Below are positions 32,511 to 40,052 of a stretch of DNA of 40,201 nt, piece by piece. Every line of letters starts with the position of its first letter. The first letter of the stretch is position 1. Position numbers and translations under genes: made by a program. The DNA is from DAOTWA01 sp034435955 (GTDB taxonomy: Bacteria > Chloroflexota > Anaerolineae > Anaerolineales > Anaerolineaceae). Under the pieces are notes generated by a model. It did no database searches. It saw only the letters and a program-made list of their open reading frames with translations, and had not been told where the DNA came from. The stretch is from positions 1 to 40,201 of the forward strand of contig DAOTWA010000026.1 in assembly GCA_034435955.1 (NCBI GenBank), written 5' to 3'.

Positions 32511-33440
32511 ATGGATTCCACGGTAGATTTCTTGCGCCTGATCCTGCTCTCGATGGTGCCGTTCGTTCTAGCAGGCCAAGGAACGATGATCGGCGGCCGT
32601 ACCGGGGTGTTCAACGTGGCCCAGGAGGGCATCATGCTCACGGGGGCTTCAATTGGTTTTTTGGTGAGCTATCTGAGCGGGAGCAATCCACTAGGCATGC
32701 TGGCCGCTCTCGTAGCAGGTGGTATCTTCGGCCTGCTCCTGGCCTATCTGACCACTTCCTTGCGTATGGACCAGTTCGTGATCGGGTTGGCGCTGTTTTT
32801 CATCGGACTGGGGCTCTCCACCCTTCTGCCCAAGCTGGTGATCGGCGTCACGCTTACCCCGCCGCTGATTCCCACCATCCAGGACGTGCCCATACCGCTT
32901 ATCAGCCGCATCCCGTTCGTCGGGCCGATCTTGTTCAACCAGAATGTATTGGTATATTTTTCCATTCTCTTGTCGGTCGGATTTTGGTATTTCCTTTACC
33001 ACACCAAGACAGGTCTCGAACTGCGCTCAGTGGGTGAAAATCCCATGGCGGCTGACAGTCTGGGGGTGAACACGGTGGTTATGCGCTACGCTGCTGCCAT
33101 TATTGGAGGAATGCTGATCGGGCTGGCGGGCGCGTACCTGCCGATGGTGTACACTGGCACGTTTACCGAAGGTATGGTAAAAGGGCGCGGCTGGCTGGCG
33201 ATTGCGCTGACCTTCTTCGGTGGGTGGAATCCGATGCCTATCCTATTCGGTTCGCTGTTCTTCGCAGGGGTGGAGGTGCTGGCTTACCGTGTCCAGGTGA
33301 TCAGCTCAGCGTTGCCCTATCAATACCTGCTGATGCTGCCGTACGTGGCCACAATCCTGGTGATGATGGTCACGTTCCGGAAGGCGCGGGTGCCGGCTTT
33401 CCTGGGGCAGAATTATGACCGCGAGAAGCGAGCATTGTAG
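32511..33440 (+). CDS. Nucleoside-type ABC importer permease 2
   Basis: A 309-residue permease of the same family (YufQ-type). Family blocks: GGRTGVFNVAQEGIMLTGASIGF (about 25-47) and the coupling region TGLELRSVGENPMAADSLGVN. It forms a heterodimer with the preceding permease. A very good ribosome binding site, AGGAGGTAAGGG, precedes the ATG and overlaps the end of permease 1. Last gene of the importer operon; a strong terminator follows 44 nt later. Confidence 0.93.
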   Translation: MDSTVDFLRLILLSMVPFVLAGQGTMIGGRTGVFNVAQEGIMLTGASIGFLVSYLSGSNPLGMLAALVAGGIFGLLLAYLTTSLRMDQFVIGLALFFIGLGLSTLLPKLVIGVTLTPPLIPTIQDVPIPLISRIPFVGPILFNQNVLVYFSILLSVGFWYFLYHTKTGLELRSVGENPMAADSLGVNTVVMRYAAAIIGGMLIGLAGAYLPMVYTGTFTEGMVKGRGWLAIALTFFGGWNPMPILFGSLFFAGVEVLAYRVQVISSALPYQYLLMLPYVATILVMMVTFRKARVPAFLGQNYDREKRAL

Positions 33441-33464
33441 AGCGTGAGAGAGAATATAGCAAAG

Positions 33465-33497
33465 CCCTCATCCAACCCCCATCCCCTTTCCTCTCCC
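33465..33497 (+). repeat. Intergenic C-rich repeat, copy 2
   Basis: Same 33-nt block as at 28510-28542 with one substitution (A for G at 33470). Here too it provides the 5' arm of a terminator at the end of a plus-strand gene. Confidence 0.8.
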
Positions 33498-33524
33498 TGT
33501 TTTGGGAGATGAAAGGGTTTTTTT
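33484..33524 (+). terminator. Terminator of the ABC importer operon
   Basis: Stem CCCTTTCCTCTCCC (33484-33497) with GGGAGATGAAAGGG (33504-33517), loop TGTTTT, followed by seven T. On the minus strand it lies just after the SDR gene stop, but without a T-run there. Confidence 0.85.
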
Positions 33525-33525
33525 A

Positions 33526-34416
33526 TTATTTCTTACGATTGAGGCCGCACAGCCTGGCCGAAAGCTCCCAGAGGCGAACGGCTTCATCTGCACGTACTGC
33601 GTAGGGATCGGGCTGGATTGGGCGGCAATCGCGCCAATAAATCTCGCGCGAAGCGCCTACGGATGGGTCGGCGGCCAGAAAGATGACCGTGGCAGCGCCT
33701 TTCTCGGGCGGTGCGCCGCGTGCGCTCCACAGCCTCCACACCAGACCTGCCAACGTTCCCATACTCTTGGAGCCAATGCCGGTGTGCACCAGGCCCGGGT
33801 CGGCGGCGTACGCCCGCAGCCTGGCATCTTCTCCCAGGCGGCGGTTCAATTCCACGGTAAAAAGGACGTTGGCCAGTTTGGACTGCCGATAAGCCAGCAG
33901 CGGATTGTAGAAGCGCCGCAGCATGATGTCATTCCAGTGCATGCGAGTATTGCGATGTGAATCGGAGCTGACGGTGACGACACGCGCGGCGGGCGCGGCC
34001 CGCAGGGCGGGCAGCAGCTCGTGGGTGAGCAGGAAGGGCGCCAGATGGTTGACGGCAAACTGCCGTTCGTAGCCTTCTTCGGTGACGGAGTAGCGGATCA
34101 CCACCTGGGCAGCGTTGTTGACCAGGACATCGAGGCGGCCACCGCTCAGCGTCGAGATACGTTCATGGATCGCCGCGGCCAGGGCGCGCACCTGGCGCTG
34201 CGAGGCCAGGTCGGCGATCAGGTACTCGACCTGAGCGCCGGGGTACTGCGAGAGAATCATCTCGCGCGCCTGTGCGCAGCGCTCAGGGGAGCGTCCCACA
34301 CCGATCACGAAGGCGCCGCGTCCAGCCAGAGCCGACGCGGCGGCCAGGCCAATGCCGGAAGTGGCGCCGGTAACGACCATGACCTTGTCCTGAAGATCGG
34401 ATTGTTCGCTCACCAT
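33526..34416 (-). CDS. Short-chain dehydrogenase/reductase (retinol-dehydrogenase-like)
   Basis: A 296-residue NAD(P)-dependent oxidoreductase of the classical SDR group. Cofactor motif TGATSGIG (about 17-24), NNAAQ after strand 4, the catalytic Ser in VVTVSSDSH and the YxxxK pair in AYRQSKLAN. It resembles the RDH/WWOX-like bacterial SDRs; the substrate is unknown. I choose ATG 34416; no clear ribosome binding site is seen, and an upstream TTG frame would add 18 residues. It is divergent from the phosphoesterase gene and shares its promoter region. Confidence 0.88.
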   Translation of the reverse strand: MVSEQSDLQDKVMVVTGATSGIGLAAASALAGRGAFVIGVGRSPERCAQAREMILSQYPGAQVEYLIADLASQRQVRALAAAIHERISTLSGGRLDVLVNNAAQVVIRYSVTEEGYERQFAVNHLAPFLLTHELLPALRAAPAARVVTVSSDSHRNTRMHWNDIMLRRFYNPLLAYRQSKLANVLFTVELNRRLGEDARLRAYAADPGLVHTGIGSKSMGTLAGLVWRLWSARGAPPEKGAATVIFLAADPSVGASREIYWRDCRPIQPDPYAVRADEAVRLWELSARLCGLNRKK

Positions 34417-34482
34417 GAGAATCGATCCCGGTGATTGGTGAATGTGAATGCCCGTCGTTCGTTTATTCAAGACCAGCTACGC

Positions 34483-34491
34483 ATTATATCA
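34483..34491 (-). promoter_or_regulatory. Extended -10 promoter of the SDR gene
   Basis: Minus strand TGATATAAT: extended TGn plus a perfect TATAAT (34483-34488). The -35 region, 17 nt away, falls on 34506-34511, the same bases used by the divergent promoter. Confidence 0.55.
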
Positions 34492-34505
34492 AAGCATGTT
34501 GATTC

Positions 34506-34518
34506 ATGACTTTGTCAT
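34506..34518. promoter_or_regulatory. Inverted repeat shared by divergent promoters
   Basis: ATGAC-TTT-GTCAT. It covers the -35 region of both the leftward SDR promoter and the rightward phosphoesterase promoter, so a protein bound here could control both. The regulator is unknown. Confidence 0.45.
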
Positions 34519-34534
34519 ATGGGCAGCCTATAAT
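34506..34534 (+). promoter_or_regulatory. Promoter of the phosphoesterase gene
   Basis: ATGACT (34506-34511, 4 of 6), 17-nt spacer, perfect TATAAT (34529-34534). The leader before the GTG start is about 120 nt and contains two stems. Confidence 0.6.
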
Positions 34535-34553
34535 CATTCTGGTGTTCATTCCG

Positions 34554-34626
34554 ACGCCGCAGCTCCGCATGCTAAGGGAACGCGGCGTATTAAATCCCTA
34601 AAATGGGGACATTCCAGTCTTTAGGG
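34554..34626 (+). other. Two stem-loops in phosphoesterase leader
   Basis: Stem 1: ACGCCGC (34554-34560) with GCGGCGT (34582-34588). Stem 2: CCCTAAA (34596-34602) with TTTAGGG (34620-34626). They lie between the promoter and the ribosome binding site at 34649-34653. No known riboswitch class is recognised. Confidence 0.4.
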
Positions 34627-34661
34627 GAGGATTATATTCCCAATAGTTGGAGGAATCGATC

Positions 34662-36179
34662 GTGTTTCACGGACACCTTATCGCACGACGTTTAGCAAAC
34701 CTGGTTAAAACTGCGCTGGCGGCGGTTCTTCTGACTGGCTGCGCCGCTTATCAGGCGACGCCCACAGGCGTCATCTCAGTGCCCAATACGAGCATCGCCT
34801 CGGTTCCTACGCCGACGGGTCAAACCGCGGTGGCGGTGACCGGCACAGGAACGCTGGCGCAACTGCGCGCCAAGATCCAGCACGTGGTGATCATCATGCA
34901 GGAGAACCGCTCCTTCGATAATTACTTCGGCACTTTCCCGGGGGCGGAGGGCATCCCCATGCTCAACGGCGTTCCCAGCGTCTGCGTGCCGGATCCACAA
35001 ACCGGCACCTGCGTGGCGCCCTTCCACGATCCCAACGACAAAGACCAGGATGCGCCGCATTTCGCCACAGACGCGGTCGCCGACATCGATGGCGGGAAAA
35101 TGGATGGGTTCATTCAGCAGGATCTGATCGCTGTGCAGAATTCCTGTAAGAATTCAACTGATCCGAATTGCGCCAATCTAGGGCCGCAGCCCAATGTAAT
35201 GGGCTATCACGATGCACACGAAATCCCGAATTACTGGACTTATGCGCAGGACTTCGTCCTTCAGGATCATATGTTCTCCTCGGCGGCTACCTGGAGCTTG
35301 CCGGTGCATCTGTACATGGTCTCGGCCTGGTCGGCTTCGTGCAGCAACCCGGCCGATCCGATGAGCTGCAGCAGCGATCTGGGCGACCCGGACCATTTCA
35401 CCAGCAACCAGCAACTGGATACAGCCACCCCCGGCTATGCCTGGACCGACCTCACCTATCTGCTCTACAAAGCCGGCATATCCTGGACTTACTACGTGGA
35501 CGGAGGCTATCAGCCAGATTGCGACGACACCGACCAGCCGATTAACTGTGCCCCGCGGCCTCAGAGCGCCGGAGTTCCAGAAATCTGGAATCCGCTGCCT
35601 GACTTCCTGGATGTGCATCAGGACCACCAGTTGGGCAATGTGCAAGACCTGTCTAATTTTTTCACCGCCGTCCAATCGGGTAAGCTGGCCAGCGTGGTTT
35701 GGATCGCGCCCAATGGCGTCGACAGCGAGCACGCACCCAATCTAATCTCGGATGGCCAGGCGTACGTCACGCGCATCATTAACGCCATCATGCAAAGCCC
35801 TGAATGGGACAGCACGGCCATCTTCCTGGCGTGGGATGATTGGGGCGGCTTTTACGACAACGTGGTGCCGCCCAAAGTTGACCAGAACGGCTACGGTCTG
35901 CGTGTGCCGGCGATGGTGATCAGCCCCTACGCGAAGCGGGGCTATATCGATCACCAGACGCTGAGCTTCGATGCTTACATAAAATTCATCGAGGACGATT
36001 TTCTGAGCGGACAGCGCTTGGATCCCGCCACCGACGGGCGTCCGGATTCGCGCCCGGATGTACGTGAGAACGCACCCCAGCTTGGCGACCTGATCCAGGA
36101 CTTCGATTTCAACCAGACGCCGCATGCACCGGTCATCCTGCCGGAACACCCTGCGCCCGGGCCCGCGTCCACGCCATAG
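34662..36179 (+). CDS. Secreted lipoprotein phosphoesterase (phospholipase C / acid phosphatase family)
   Basis: A 505-residue exported protein: basic N-terminus, hydrophobic segment and lipobox LLTGC with Cys27 as the lipid anchor. After a Thr/Pro-rich linker the domain starts with IQHVVIIMQENRSFDNYFGTFPG (about 74-96), the hallmark of the PF04185-type phosphoesterases with its nucleophile region, and ends with the metal-binding blocks FLAWDDWGGFYDNVVPP and GLRVPAMVISPYAKRGYIDH. Members hydrolyse phospholipids or phosphomonoesters at the cell surface. Start is GTG 34662 with GGAGG eight bases upstream. The C-terminus is proline-rich. Confidence 0.9.
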   Translation: MFHGHLIARRLANLVKTALAAVLLTGCAAYQATPTGVISVPNTSIASVPTPTGQTAVAVTGTGTLAQLRAKIQHVVIIMQENRSFDNYFGTFPGAEGIPMLNGVPSVCVPDPQTGTCVAPFHDPNDKDQDAPHFATDAVADIDGGKMDGFIQQDLIAVQNSCKNSTDPNCANLGPQPNVMGYHDAHEIPNYWTYAQDFVLQDHMFSSAATWSLPVHLYMVSAWSASCSNPADPMSCSSDLGDPDHFTSNQQLDTATPGYAWTDLTYLLYKAGISWTYYVDGGYQPDCDDTDQPINCAPRPQSAGVPEIWNPLPDFLDVHQDHQLGNVQDLSNFFTAVQSGKLASVVWIAPNGVDSEHAPNLISDGQAYVTRIINAIMQSPEWDSTAIFLAWDDWGGFYDNVVPPKVDQNGYGLRVPAMVISPYAKRGYIDHQTLSFDAYIKFIEDDFLSGQRLDPATDGRPDSRPDVRENAPQLGDLIQDFDFNQTPHAPVILPEHPAPGPASTP

Positions 36180-36290
36180 CGATTAAGCGCAGAGCTATTT
36201 CACGTCCTGGACCTGATTGAGATGGAAGCTGCTCCTGCGCGAGGTGGGGGATCGGTGCCTTTGGCGCTTCGATCGCCATGGAAACCGGGA

Positions 36291-37745
36291 TCAGCGGATG
36301 TTATGTGCCAGATAATCGATCAGATCGATCTTGGTGAGGATGCCTACCGGGCGCTTGCCCTCGGTCACGGCGACGATCTTGCCGCGTTCGAGCACAGTCT
36401 GAACCTGGTCGATCTTAGTGTCTGGGGAGACGGTGATCACGTTGGGATTGACCATCAGCGCGATCGTCTCCTCGGGATCATGGACGTGGTCTGCATGCAG
36501 TAGATGGTCGAGCAGATCGATCTCGGAGACGGCGCCGATCAGCGCGCCAGAACGATCGAGGACGGGTAGCTGGGATACATCATGGCGCTTCATGCGCTCG
36601 ACTACGTCGATCATGCGGTCCTCGGGGGTGGCAGTAATCAGAGTGGAGGAGGTCTTGCTGCCCAGGATATCGGCCACACTGCTCCCGGCGCGCTCTGGCT
36701 CGAGGAAGCCGTTTTCGCGCATCCAGTTGTCGTCGAAGATCTTGCTCAGGTAGCGATCGCCGCTGTCGGGCAGGAGGACGACAACCAGGCTGCCGGGTTT
36801 CAAGCTGCGGACGATCTCTGACTTCAGCAGTCCGGCCACAGCCGAACCGGACGAGCCGCCGGCGAAAATGCCCTCATCGCGCACCAGGCGGCGGGCCATC
36901 AGGAAGGATTCGCGGTCGTCCACCTGGACGACCTCGTCCACCAGGCTCAGGTCAAGAGTGCCAGGGACGAAATCCTCGCCGATGCCCTCGACCTTGTAAG
37001 TCTTCAGGTATGGTTCGGCGGGAGCGCGTCCCAGTTTCCAGGTCTCGTAAAGCAGCGAGCCGACCACATCCACGCCAACCAGCTTGACGGCCGGTTTTTG
37101 CTCTTTCAGGTAGCGGCCGGTGCCGGTCAGGGTGCCGCCGGTGCCCATACCGAGCACCAGCGCATCAATGCCCCCGGCAGTCGCCTCCCAGATCTCGGGG
37201 CCGGTGGTGCGGTAGTGGGCTTCGGGATTGGCCGGATTGTAGTACTGGTTGGCCAAGACGCTGTTGGGCGTCTCAGCGACCAGGCGGCGCGCCACGCTGT
37301 AATAGCTGCGCGGATCATCGGGTGGGACGGCGGTAGGGGTGATGATCACACGTGCGCCGAAAGCGCGCAGGAAGCGCACCTTCTCTTCGCTCATTTTGTC
37401 GGGCATGACAAAGACGCAGCGGTAGCCTTTAACCGCTGCAGCGATGGCCAGCCCGGCGCCGGTGTTGCCTGAGGTGGCTTCGACCACCGTGCCGCCAGGG
37501 CGCAGGCGTCCCTCGCTCTCGGCGTTTTCGATGATGGCCGCGCCGATGCGGTCTTTGATCGAACCGGCCGGGTTGAAGAACTCAACCTTGGCCAGCACGG
37601 TGCAGTTCGCCAGCGCCGAGGCAACACGATTGAGTCTCACCAGCGGGGTATTTCCGATAGTGTCGAGGATGCTGGTGGAGAAGCGGGGAGAGGCCGGCCT
37701 CTCGCCGGCAGTATGGATTGCGCGCTGCGAAGGTGCGGGTTCCAT
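36291..37745 (-). CDS. cbs: Cystathionine beta-synthase with C-terminal CBS-domain pair
   Basis: A 484-residue PLP enzyme. The N-terminal catalytic part has GNTPLVRLNR (31-40), the PLP Lys64 in FNPAGSIKDR, TSGNTG (91-96), the phosphate loop GMGTGGTLTGTGRYL and GGSSGSAVAG. Residues from about 360 to the end are two CBS modules, as in eukaryote-like cystathionine beta-synthases that condense serine (or O-acetylserine) with homocysteine. A cysteine synthase role cannot be excluded, but the CBS pair and the nearby gamma-lyase-type gene favour transsulfuration. AAGGAG lies five bases before the ATG. TATAAT at 37798-37803 (minus) is a likely -10. Confidence 0.9.
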   Translation of the reverse strand: MEPAPSQRAIHTAGERPASPRFSTSILDTIGNTPLVRLNRVASALANCTVLAKVEFFNPAGSIKDRIGAAIIENAESEGRLRPGGTVVEATSGNTGAGLAIAAAVKGYRCVFVMPDKMSEEKVRFLRAFGARVIITPTAVPPDDPRSYYSVARRLVAETPNSVLANQYYNPANPEAHYRTTGPEIWEATAGGIDALVLGMGTGGTLTGTGRYLKEQKPAVKLVGVDVVGSLLYETWKLGRAPAEPYLKTYKVEGIGEDFVPGTLDLSLVDEVVQVDDRESFLMARRLVRDEGIFAGGSSGSAVAGLLKSEIVRSLKPGSLVVVLLPDSGDRYLSKIFDDNWMRENGFLEPERAGSSVADILGSKTSSTLITATPEDRMIDVVERMKRHDVSQLPVLDRSGALIGAVSEIDLLDHLLHADHVHDPEETIALMVNPNVITVSPDTKIDQVQTVLERGKIVAVTEGKRPVGILTKIDLIDYLAHNIR

Positions 37746-37797
37746 GCGATCTCCTTATCTGCACGTCAGGCCTTCAATTCGGAGGATTTGTCTGCAC

Positions 37798-37803
37798 ATT
37801 ATA
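37798..37803 (-). promoter_or_regulatory. Candidate -10 element of cbs
   Basis: Perfect TATAAT on the minus strand, about 50 nt upstream of the cbs start; no good -35 seen. Confidence 0.4.
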
Positions 37804-37874
37804 TAATTCAAGTGGGCGGGGATGGACAGGATGATTTTGGGGTGATCTCGCCGGGTGGAGCGGCGATAAGGCGC

Positions 37875-37883
37875 TGGTATACT
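37875..37883 (+). promoter_or_regulatory. Extended -10 promoter of the MaoC-like gene
   Basis: TGGTATACT: TGn plus TATACT (5 of 6). The same form, TGCTATACTGG, occurs before the aldolase gene at 39915. The MaoC start codon is about 60 nt downstream. Confidence 0.5.
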
Positions 37884-37944
37884 GGGATGCGAGCTAAAAC
37901 TTTGCGGGCGAGAGGTTAACCCTTGCTGGGAGAGGATCGAGACG

Positions 37945-38421
37945 ATGTCAGGTCAAAGGGCGCCAAAAGGACGCGGGCTGCACTTCGAGGACTTTGTCGT
38001 GGGGCAGCGCTACGAGACCGCTGCCAGGACGATTGGCGAAGAGGATGTGATGGCCTTCGCCAGGCTGACCGGGGACGAATCGCCCATCCACATAGACGCG
38101 GAGTACGCCGCGCGCCATCCCCTCGGCCAGCGCGTGGCTCACGGGCTGCTGGGGCTGTCGGTGGCGGTGGCGCAGGCGGTACGGCTGGGCTTCCTGGAGG
38201 GCACGCTGATCGCTTTCCGGGGGATACGCGAGTGGAAGTTCAGCCGGCCGATTTATTTTGGCGATTCGCTGCGGGCGCGGATGGAGGTGGTGGAGGTGAG
38301 GCCGGCGCCGCCGTTGGGTGGGGGTATGGTGACATTGCGGGTGGAAGTGGTGAACCAGCGTGACGAGATGGTGCAACAGGGGGAATGGAGCGTGGTGGTG
38401 ATGGGGAGAAATAAGGAGTAA
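37945..38421 (+). CDS. MaoC-like (R)-specific hydratase / dehydratase
   Basis: A 158-residue single hot-dog domain. It shows the hydratase-2 motif with Asp44 and His49 in GDESPIHIDAEYA, followed by GQRVAHGLL and the IRGIREWKFSRPIYFGD region with its conserved pattern. Such enzymes hydrate trans-2-enoyl-CoA; many short members have unknown substrates. A GAGAGG about ten bases before the ATG may act as ribosome binding site. It lies alone on the plus strand between two minus-strand sulfur amino acid genes and converges with the second of them. Confidence 0.85.
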   Translation: MSGQRAPKGRGLHFEDFVVGQRYETAARTIGEEDVMAFARLTGDESPIHIDAEYAARHPLGQRVAHGLLGLSVAVAQAVRLGFLEGTLIAFRGIREWKFSRPIYFGDSLRARMEVVEVRPAPPLGGGMVTLRVEVVNQRDEMVQQGEWSVVVMGRNKE

Positions 38422-38575
38422 GGTGTCTGACGGACACACGGCCGATATGTGCAACGTAAGGCCGATCAGTCAGCCGCCCGCGCAGGATGCCCAGCGACGA
38501 GCGGCCAGGGTGTCGGCGGCGATTCGCGGCGGGTGAACCGCACCCCGAAAGCCAGCAGGGTTATGAGACGAGCGT

Positions 38576-39751
38576 TTAGAGGCGCGCGGAGGCAGCGAGT
38601 GCCTGTTCCAGGTCGGCAATGAGGTCGTCGACATGCTCGAGGCCGACTGAAATGCGCAGCAGGCCGGCGGGTACCTCCAGCGGGCTGCCGGACAGCGCGG
38701 CGTGGGTCATTGCGGCAGGGTGCTCGATGAGCGATTCGACCCCGCCCAGGCTCTCAGCCAGGGTGAACAGACGTGTGGCGGCTGCCATCCTGCGGGCGGC
38801 TGGCTCACCGCCTTTGAGGACGAAAGAGACCATTCCGCCGAAAGCGCGCATCTGGCGGCGGGCGACGGCGTGGCCGGGGTGGTCAGGCAGACCGGGGTAG
38901 AACACGCTCTCGACCTCGGGGCGCGAAGCGAGGTACTCAGCGATGCGGGCGGCGTTGGTCGAGTGGCGCTCCATGCGCAGAGCCAGAGTCTTGAGGCCGC
39001 GCAGCGCCAGGAAGCAGTCCACCGGGCCGGGCACCGCCCCGACGGCATTCTGCAAGAACTTCAGCCGCTCGCAGGCCTCCGGGTCGTTGGTGACGATGGC
39101 CCCGCCGACCAGGTCGGAGTGGCCGCCGATGTACTTGGTGGTCGAGTGGATGACGAAATCGGCGCCGAGGGCCAGCGGTTGCTGCAGGTAAGGCGAGGCG
39201 AAGGTGTTATCCACCGCGACCCAGGCGCGGGGCGCGGCGGCGCGCACGCGGCGGGAGATGTCGGCCAGGTCGGCGACTTTCAGGAGGGGGTTGGTGGGCG
39301 TCTCCAGCCAGACCAGGCGCGTCTCGGGGCGCAGGGCAACCTCGACGCCGGCCGGATCGCTCATATCGGCATAGGTGAAGCTCAATCCATAACCTTTGAG
39401 CACACGCTCGAAGAGGCGGTAGGTGCCGCCGTACACGTCGTCGCTGGCCAACACATGTTCGCCGGGAGCGACCAAATGCAGCAGGGTATCGATGGCGGCC
39501 ATACCCGATGCAAAAGCCAGAGCCCAGGCAGGCCTGTCCAGGCCAAAGCCCTCCAAGGCAGCCAGGCATTGCTCCAGCGCGGCGCGGGTCGGGTTGGCGG
39601 TGCGGCTGTACTCATAGCCCTTGTGGACGCCAACCTCCTCCTGGGCGTAGGTGGAAGTCTGGTAGATGGGCGGGACGACCGCCCCGGTGGCGGGGTCAGG
39701 CGGCTGTCCTGCGTGGATGGCGAGGGTCTCGAAATGGTCGGGTGAGGACAT
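38576..39751 (-). CDS. Cys/Met-metabolism PLP enzyme (cystathionine gamma-lyase/synthase type)
   Basis: A 391-residue enzyme of the transsulfuration family. FETLAIHAGQPPDPATGAVVPPIYQTSTY starts near residue 7 (given here as a family block), YSRTANPTRAALE (48-60), ASGMAAI (81-87), the PLP Lys206 in HSTTKYIGGHSD, and the C-terminal RISVGLEHVDDLIADLEQAL. It could be cystathionine gamma-lyase, gamma-synthase or beta-lyase; these cannot be told apart by eye. The cbs gene close by on the same strand favours gamma-lyase and a reverse transsulfuration route. No ribosome binding site is seen before the ATG. Confidence 0.88.
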   Translation of the reverse strand: MSSPDHFETLAIHAGQPPDPATGAVVPPIYQTSTYAQEEVGVHKGYEYSRTANPTRAALEQCLAALEGFGLDRPAWALAFASGMAAIDTLLHLVAPGEHVLASDDVYGGTYRLFERVLKGYGLSFTYADMSDPAGVEVALRPETRLVWLETPTNPLLKVADLADISRRVRAAAPRAWVAVDNTFASPYLQQPLALGADFVIHSTTKYIGGHSDLVGGAIVTNDPEACERLKFLQNAVGAVPGPVDCFLALRGLKTLALRMERHSTNAARIAEYLASRPEVESVFYPGLPDHPGHAVARRQMRAFGGMVSFVLKGGEPAARRMAAATRLFTLAESLGGVESLIEHPAAMTHAALSGSPLEVPAGLLRISVGLEHVDDLIADLEQALAASARL

Positions 39752-39788
39752 GGGGCACCAGGGAGCAATAGATTGAAGAACGAGGGGG

Positions 39789-39794
39789 ATTATA
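39789..39794 (-). promoter_or_regulatory. Candidate -10 element of the gamma-lyase-type gene
   Basis: Perfect TATAAT on the minus strand, 37 nt upstream of the start codon; no good -35 seen. Confidence 0.4.
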
Positions 39795-39914
39795 TCTTAT
39801 GGCAGGGGTGGAGATGGCTCAAACGGGAGCGAATCGGCGCATGAGAGGGGTACTTTTTGCGGCTGAGAGGCGCCGGAAGGAGATGTCATCCCAATACGCC
39901 TCAAAGGACTGAAG

Positions 39915-39923
39915 TGCTATACT
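39915..39923 (+). promoter_or_regulatory. Extended -10 promoter of the aldolase gene
   Basis: TGCTATACT, an extended -10 (TATACT 5 of 6), about 130 nt upstream of the aldolase start. The roughly 300-nt gap 39752-40052 otherwise holds only the divergent -10 at 39789; no gene is seen in it. Confidence 0.45.
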
Positions 39924-40052
39924 GGAAGGAAGCATACCCATCCCGGCGTCGTATATTTTGGACAGCCGGGTAAACCGCGTCAACGGGTTCGGAACGATCA
40001 TAATGAGTGTCGGGTGAACCCTACAAATTGGGAGCATCATCCATTTCTCATC

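Noticed and set aside
38702..39745. Long open frame of 347 codons on the plus strand
   Set aside because: Antisense of the Cys/Met-metabolism PLP enzyme gene; Gly/Gln/Val-rich with no domain.
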